DNA of 8,100 nt, from the NCBI GenBank assembly GCA_028701645.1, contig JAQVQI010000027.1, positions 1 through 8,100 on the forward strand, given 5' to 3'. Below the pieces are notes generated by a model. The model worked only from the letters and a program-made list of their open reading frames with translations. It did no database searches and was not told the origin of the DNA. The DNA comes from Candidatus Shapirobacteria bacterium (GTDB lineage: Bacteria; Patescibacteriota; Microgenomatia; UBA12405). A program made the position numbers and the translations under genes. Shown here piece by piece: positions 5,153-8,100 of the stretch. Numbering within the stretch: position 1 is the stretch's first letter; each line of letters opens with the position of its first letter.

Positions 5153-6610
5153 TTAATTTAGTTCTACTCTTTCGCCAATATCTGGTAATTTAATACTCGC
5201 GTATTCACCATAAACAGTTTCCCGGAGTTTTGTCTCCATTAATTTTCGCGATTCCTCCTCACCATGAACAATTACAATTCTTTCTAATTCCATCAAATTA
5301 AATCTTTGATGAAATCCAAATATTTCATCAGCTCCAGTTGCGTGACTCGATCCTCCTTCCAACTTTACAATTCTGGCACTTCGATAACAAGGGTCTCTTT
5401 GTTTTTGTAACAGATCAGCTCCGAGTGTCCCCGGGACTTGATAACAACTAAAAATGACCGTATTTCTTGAATTTTTTATGTAGTTATTATTTCCTAAATA
5501 ATTTAACGCTCTGCCATCATCTCCCATCCCTCCACTGGTAAAAATAATTGTTTTTCCCTTTTGTTTTCCTAACTCTCGAGAAAAAAATAGTGACTTTTCA
5601 TGGTCAGATATTATTTGTAAATTGTCCAATCTAAACCTATTTTTGACGTCTTCAGGTTTATAACAGTCCGGATTGTTACCGTAGCTGGCGGTAAAACAAT
5701 CAGGGCTATAATTTTTATAAACTTCACTAATATCAGCTAAAGCCGGTCCATCTCTATAAAAAGTTATTTTCTTTGGAATTTTACCTTCTTTTTGGCTTCT
5801 ATTTATAATTTCTAAATTCTCCATATATCTATGTTGGATACAGGGCATCAACACTGGGCTTCCGCGATCAAATGCCTCGTTAATTTCTCTCTGAAACATG
5901 GCGACTCTTTCATCAAACGGGACTGAAGTATCCGGAAAACAAGTTGATTCAGTTACTAATATATTTATTGGGTCTTGGGGAAATCTGTCTGAAAATCGAT
6001 TATAACCACCAGTAACCAACTGGGTTGGTCTTCCCATATCACCAGTAAATAAGATATTTTTTCCAGTCGATCTATCTTTAAGTAAGATAGAGGTGCTATC
6101 AGGGGTATGTCCGTTTAAACAAAAAGTTGCTCTAATTTTTTTATCTTTTGTAATTGGTATTTCTTCAAATGGTTCTACTATTTGAACATTATTTAATGTT
6201 TTTGTCACATCATCCGAGTCAAAAGCAACACTATTTTTAAAAACAAATTTTCTTTGTGCCCTCGCCGAACGATATAGACTCGACTCCATCAACTGAACTG
6301 CTTCTTTTGTCGCATACACCACTGGTTTATGTCCCCGACGAAAATACGCTGGCAAAAAACCAAAATGATCAATATGGCTGTGAGTTATTAAAATTGGTGG
6401 ATTACCTTCAGAAATTTTGTTCAAAATTTCATCACCCCTAGCATTCTTTCTCTTCATCTGAGCCAAATCATCTCTCCCTAAAAATTGCCCCATATCAACA
6501 ATCACCTTGTTTTTTCCACTTTCAAGCAAATGACATGACCCAGTTACTGCACCGCCCGCGCCTCCAAAAGAAGTGATGGTAATTTCTCTTTTGAGAGACT
6601 CTTTTGTCAT
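5153..6610 (-). CDS. Metallo-beta-lactamase fold beta-CASP ribonuclease (CPSF-type)
   Basis: The 485-aa product is an MBL-fold hydrolase with an inserted beta-CASP domain, the architecture of zinc-dependent RNases that cut or trim RNA 3' ends. Motif 2 is H77-S-H79-I-D81-H82; motif 3 is H168 in NGHTPDS; motif 4 is D191 in LFTGDMG. The beta-CASP part shows E221 in TESTCF (motif A), a MPCIQHRYMENLE stretch near 255-267 (motif B region), YQVPGTLGADLL (390-401), and H423 in GGSSHATGADE (motif C). IVIVHGEEES ends the core. All metal ligands seem present. No KH or other extra RNA-binding domain is present. The start is ATG 6610; a TTG directly before it (6613) is a poorer choice. No Shine-Dalgarno is visible. 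It is the first gene of an operon with GH13, and a leader of about 30 nt is expected if the TATAAT at 6647-6652 is used. Confidence 0.92.
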   Translation of the reverse strand: MTKESLKREITITSFGGAGGAVTGSCHLLESGKNKVIVDMGQFLGRDDLAQMKRKNARGDEILNKISEGNPPILITHSHIDHFGFLPAYFRRGHKPVVYATKEAVQLMESSLYRSARAQRKFVFKNSVAFDSDDVTKTLNNVQIVEPFEEIPITKDKKIRATFCLNGHTPDSTSILLKDRSTGKNILFTGDMGRPTQLVTGGYNRFSDRFPQDPINILVTESTCFPDTSVPFDERVAMFQREINEAFDRGSPVLMPCIQHRYMENLEIINRSQKEGKIPKKITFYRDGPALADISEVYKNYSPDCFTASYGNNPDCYKPEDVKNRFRLDNLQIISDHEKSLFFSRELGKQKGKTIIFTSGGMGDDGRALNYLGNNNYIKNSRNTVIFSCYQVPGTLGADLLQKQRDPCYRSARIVKLEGGSSHATGADEIFGFHQRFNLMELERIVIVHGEEESRKLMETKLRETVYGEYASIKLPDIGERVELN

Positions 6611-6646
6611 CAAAAAGTATCATTAAAAAATAACAACATATCATAA

Positions 6647-6673
6647 ATTATATTACTTTTGCAAAAAATACAA
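6647..6673 (-). promoter_or_regulatory. Possible promoter of the beta-CASP/GH13 operon within the 198-bp gap 6611-6808
   Basis: On the minus strand a perfect TATAAT (6652-6647) is preceded by TTGTAT (6673-6668) at a short 15-base spacing, giving a start near 6640. An alternative is TTGACC (6691-6686) with TATTTT 15 bases later. The rest of the gap is AT-rich non-coding DNA. It holds a repeated ACAGAT (near 6740 and 6753) and a run of seven U in minus-strand RNA (6718-6712) behind only a 4-bp stem, so any terminator for the zinc-ribbon gene is weak. Confidence 0.3.
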
Positions 6674-6808
6674 TATAACACTCTAGGTCAAATTTTAGGT
6701 TCAAAAATCTCAAAAAAATGGTTGGCTATCTCCATAATAACAGATAAATATTACAGATTATGGACTTAATCCAATATTCTATAATATTACTAATTTCTAG
6801 AGAAAAAT

Positions 6809-7336
6809 TTATTCTTCTGGTGGTAAAAATTCTTCACCGTTATCGCTGGCTGTTTGTCCAGCTTTAAGCCATAGTACATAATCACACCCAGTTGCCTTTT
6901 TAGATTCTTTATCCCACCCCGAGGTTGAACATTTTTTCATCTTTTTACCATTTGCGGTCGTATATAAAACCAAATTTTCACCACATTTGGGGCATTTTTC
7001 ATCAAGAGGTTCTGTTATCCCATTTATCCATTCAACATAGTCGCAACCAACCACTTTTTTCGTTTCTTTATCCCAACTTCCAGCGCTACATTTCTTCATT
7101 TTTTTACCAAACCTGGTTACTTGAAGTACTAAACTAGCACCACATTTAGGGCATTTTTCTTCCAACTCTACCGGCTCTACTTCCAACCATTTTACATAAT
7201 CACAACCCTCATTCTTGTGGGTTTGTGGGTTCCAAGACCCCTGGTTACATCTTTGTAGTTTTCTTCCAGTTGAAGTTTCACTAATTGGACTAAGTGGAGA
7301 TCCACATTTTGGACAGACGTCGTCATTTTTATTCAT
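6809..7336 (-). CDS. Triple zinc-ribbon protein (topoisomerase IA C-terminal C4 zinc-finger type)
   Basis: The 175-aa protein is almost wholly three tandem copies of one C4 zinc ribbon with a repeat of 53-54 residues. The ligands are C8/C11/C30/C45, C62/C65/C83/C98 and C115/C118/C136/C151; the spacing is CX2C-X17 or 18-C-X14-C, and every cysteine in the protein is used. Each unit begins CPKCG, has a basic GKKMKKC-like strand before the third Cys, a W-x-(K/P)-x-(T/S)-(H/K)-K turn, and ends GCDYVxW. This is the pattern of the C4 fingers at the C-terminus of bacterial topoisomerase I, which bind single-stranded DNA, but no topoisomerase domain is attached. The C-terminal tail (164-175) is acidic. 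A nucleic-acid-binding role is inferred. The gene is divergent from the kinase, with a TATATT ending six bases before its ATG. Units 2 and 3 are most alike, suggesting a recent duplication. Confidence 0.85.
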   Translation of the reverse strand: MNKNDDVCPKCGSPLSPISETSTGRKLQRCNQGSWNPQTHKNEGCDYVKWLEVEPVELEEKCPKCGASLVLQVTRFGKKMKKCSAGSWDKETKKVVGCDYVEWINGITEPLDEKCPKCGENLVLYTTANGKKMKKCSTSGWDKESKKATGCDYVLWLKAGQTASDNGEEFLPPEE

Positions 7337-7342
7337 ATGACT

Positions 7343-7348
7343 AATATA
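7343..7348 (-). promoter_or_regulatory. -10 element of the zinc-ribbon gene, leaderless type
   Basis: TATATT (minus strand, one mismatch to TATAAT) ends six bases before the ATG at 7336, so RNA would begin at the start codon. No good -35 is seen at 17 bases. It overlaps a copy of ATACTAA on the plus strand (7346-7352). Confidence 0.4.
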
Positions 7349-7387
7349 CTAACATTTTATCTACCTTAAAATCACCCCCCAATTCGT

Positions 7388-7393
7388 TATACT
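7388..7393 (+). promoter_or_regulatory. -10 element of the P-loop kinase gene, leaderless type
   Basis: TATACT (one mismatch) ends seven bases before the ATG at 7401; TTAAAA at 7366-7371 with a 16-base spacer is a weak -35 candidate. The expected RNA start is 7400, leaving no room for a ribosome-binding site. A run of seven bases reading ACCCCCC (7374-7380) sits in the spacer. Confidence 0.42.
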
Positions 7394-7400
7394 AATTTAA

Positions 7401-7958
7401 ATGACCCAGTCGTTATTAATAATTGTCTCTGGACCTCCTTGTAGTGGCAAAACCACCCTTGTTACTGCCATCGCCCAAAAGTTTAACTTGCCACTAATAA
7501 CCAAAGATAGTCTCAAAGAAATTTTGTTTGATACTGTCGGCTGGAAAGATAGGGAATGGTCAAAAAAAATAGGCTCTGCAAGTTTTTCTATTATGCACTA
7601 TATCCTTGACTCGCTTATGGCCACCGGACAATCAATCATTATTGAGGGTAATTTTAAAACTGAGTTCGAAAGTCAATATTTATCACCTCGTCTTAATAAA
7701 TATAATTATCACTCTGTTCAAATTATGTGCCAATGTGATGGCCAAATATTATTTAAAAGATTTAAACAGCGATCTGAATCGGGAAACCGCCATCCTGGCC
7801 ATTGCGACACTGATAATTATGACGAACTCAAAAAAAGTTTACTTTTGGGTAAATACCCATCACTAGATCTAAAAAGTAAAACAATTATTTTTGACAGTAC
7901 CAATCTTAACAACCTCAACTATAATCAAATATTCAACCAAATAAGTTCCCTTATTTAA
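7401..7958 (+). CDS. P-loop kinase of the AAA_33/zeta-like type, substrate unknown
   Basis: The 185-aa cytoplasmic protein starts with a hydrophobic strand and a Walker A loop, GPPCSGKT (11-18, K17, T18). PLITKDSLKE follows (31-40; D36 is placed like the acceptor-activating Asp of shikimate kinase and zeta-type kinases). IIIEGNF (79-85) ends the third strand where the Walker B-like segment lies. A basic lid, KRFKQRSESGNRHPGH (119-134), supplies several Arg/His candidates for phosphate contact. The last strand TIIFDSTNL (161-169) precedes a C-terminal helix. Size and order fit small-molecule or nucleoside-type kinases grouped as AAA_33; zeta-toxin, antibiotic phosphotransferase or RNA-end kinase activity cannot be told apart from sequence. 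No antitoxin gene lies beside it. Start 7401 is the first ATG and is directly preceded by a -10 box. Confidence 0.88.
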   Translation: MTQSLLIIVSGPPCSGKTTLVTAIAQKFNLPLITKDSLKEILFDTVGWKDREWSKKIGSASFSIMHYILDSLMATGQSIIIEGNFKTEFESQYLSPRLNKYNYHSVQIMCQCDGQILFKRFKQRSESGNRHPGHCDTDNYDELKKSLLLGKYPSLDLKSKTIIFDSTNLNNLNYNQIFNQISSLI

Positions 7959-7976
7959 TTAAACTATATTTCATTG

Positions 7977-8005
7977 TTGCGTTTTATTTATACTCATACT
8001 AAAAT
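7977..8005 (+). promoter_or_regulatory. Possible promoter of the SufC-like gene
   Basis: TTGCGT (7977-7982) and TAAAAT (8000-8005, one mismatch to TATAAT) are 17 bases apart, placing the RNA start near 8012, three bases before the ATG at 8015. TATACT (7989-7994) is an alternative -10 without a matching -35. The -10 lies inside the palindrome at 7994-8018. Confidence 0.36.
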
Positions 8006-8018
8006 AGTCTTAGTATGA
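7994..8018. repeat. Perfect inverted repeat with 9-bp arms over the promoter and start codon (candidate operator)
   Basis: The arms TCATACTAA (7994-8002) and TTAGTATGA (8010-8018) are exact reverse complements around a 7-base spacer, AATAGTC. The element covers the proposed -10 and the ATG (8015-8017). At the DNA level it has the size of a site for a dimeric repressor. If transcribed from further upstream, it could fold to hide the start codon. It is not followed by a T-run, so it does not look like a terminator for the kinase gene. Confidence 0.7.
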
Positions 8019-8100
8019 TTAAATTACAAAATATTTCTGTTTCAGTTAATCAAAAAGAAATTTTAACCAATATTTCTTTTAACCTAAATCCCGGTCAAAT
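8015..8100 (+). CDS. sufC: SufC-like ABC ATPase, N-terminal 28 residues (truncated by window edge)
   Basis: The visible peptide starts MIKLQNISVSVNQKEILTNI and ends SFNLNPGQ, the first beta-sheet of an ABC-type ATPase just before Walker A, which lies beyond the edge. The VSVxxKxIL signature with this spacing matches the start of SufC (E. coli: LHVSVEDKAIL), the ATPase of the SufBCD scaffold that builds iron-sulfur clusters in the cytoplasm. Other ABC ATPases share the general x-L-x-x-I-S-x-x-F/L-x-x-x-x-G pattern, so the SufC call rests on about ten residues. No Shine-Dalgarno is present. If correct, sufB and sufD should follow. A palindrome covers the start codon, suggesting tight control, as is common for Fe-S assembly operons. 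Confidence 0.68.
   Translation, partial: MIKLQNISVSVNQKEILTNISFNLNPGQ

Noticed and set aside
6712..6735. Possible intrinsic terminator after the zinc-ribbon gene (minus strand, ATGG/CCAT then seven U)
   Set aside because: The stem has only four base pairs with a 10-base loop, too weak to call.
7401..7958. Zeta-type toxin of a toxin-antitoxin pair
   Set aside because: The P-loop and TKDSLKE fit, but no small epsilon-like antitoxin gene lies beside it and the divergent neighbour is a zinc-ribbon protein.
1..8100. CRISPR array, tRNA, rRNA, riboswitch or insertion sequence
   Set aside because: No spaced direct repeats, cloverleaf-like stems, long conserved RNA motifs, terminal inverted repeats or transposase frames were seen by eye on either strand.

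Overview
The window is an AT-rich piece of a compact bacterial chromosome. It has short proteins, tiny intergenic gaps, few Shine-Dalgarno sites and overlapping genes. The gene set (stand-alone SRAP, Y-family polymerase with a small partner, DUF3096-like peptide, Excalibur protein, tandem topoisomerase-type zinc ribbons, SufC-like ATPase) suggests a Candidate Phyla Radiation (Patescibacteria) genome. That placement is inferred from style and content, since no rRNA or other phylogenetic marker is present. TGA appears to be a real stop (it ends the 42-aa gene at 2995 in an ATGA overlap), so the standard bacterial code fits and the UGA-glycine lineages are unlikely.

Layout. Positions 1-431 (minus) hold the 5' part of a PlsC-type acyltransferase that runs off the left edge. 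Divergent from it, a plus-strand block covers 520-3495: a 31-aa membrane peptide, an 86-aa protein of unknown function, a Y-family DNA polymerase (translationally coupled through a 17-nt overlap and a perfect AGGAGG), an SRAP/HMCES-type abasic-site protein, then three small membrane or envelope genes (42-aa DUF3096-like, 30-aa single-span, 134-aa anchored Excalibur). It meets, only 6 nt away, a minus-strand pair: a beta-CASP metallo-beta-lactamase RNase followed 4 nt later by a GH13 glycosidase. A triple zinc-ribbon protein (minus) and a P-loop kinase (plus) then share a 64-bp divergent promoter region. The window ends in the first codons of a SufC-like ABC ATPase, whose start codon lies inside a 9-bp-arm palindrome.

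How the genes may work together. The 663-2821 block reads as a DNA-damage-tolerance operon: a translesion polymerase that can copy past damaged bases, next to a protein that covalently caps abasic sites in single-stranded DNA. The beta-CASP RNase and GH13 enzyme are co-transcribed by spacing, but no shared pathway is evident. The DUF3096-like, 30-aa and Excalibur genes look like a small envelope operon.

Regulation. Several first-in-operon genes (520, 663, 7336 minus, 7401, perhaps 8015) have a -10-like hexamer ending only 6-9 nt before the ATG, which predicts leaderless or near-leaderless mRNAs. Internal genes at 907 and 2992 instead carry SD-like sequences. No tRNA, rRNA, CRISPR array, insertion sequence or convincing strong terminator was seen. 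No gap between genes exceeds about 200 bases.
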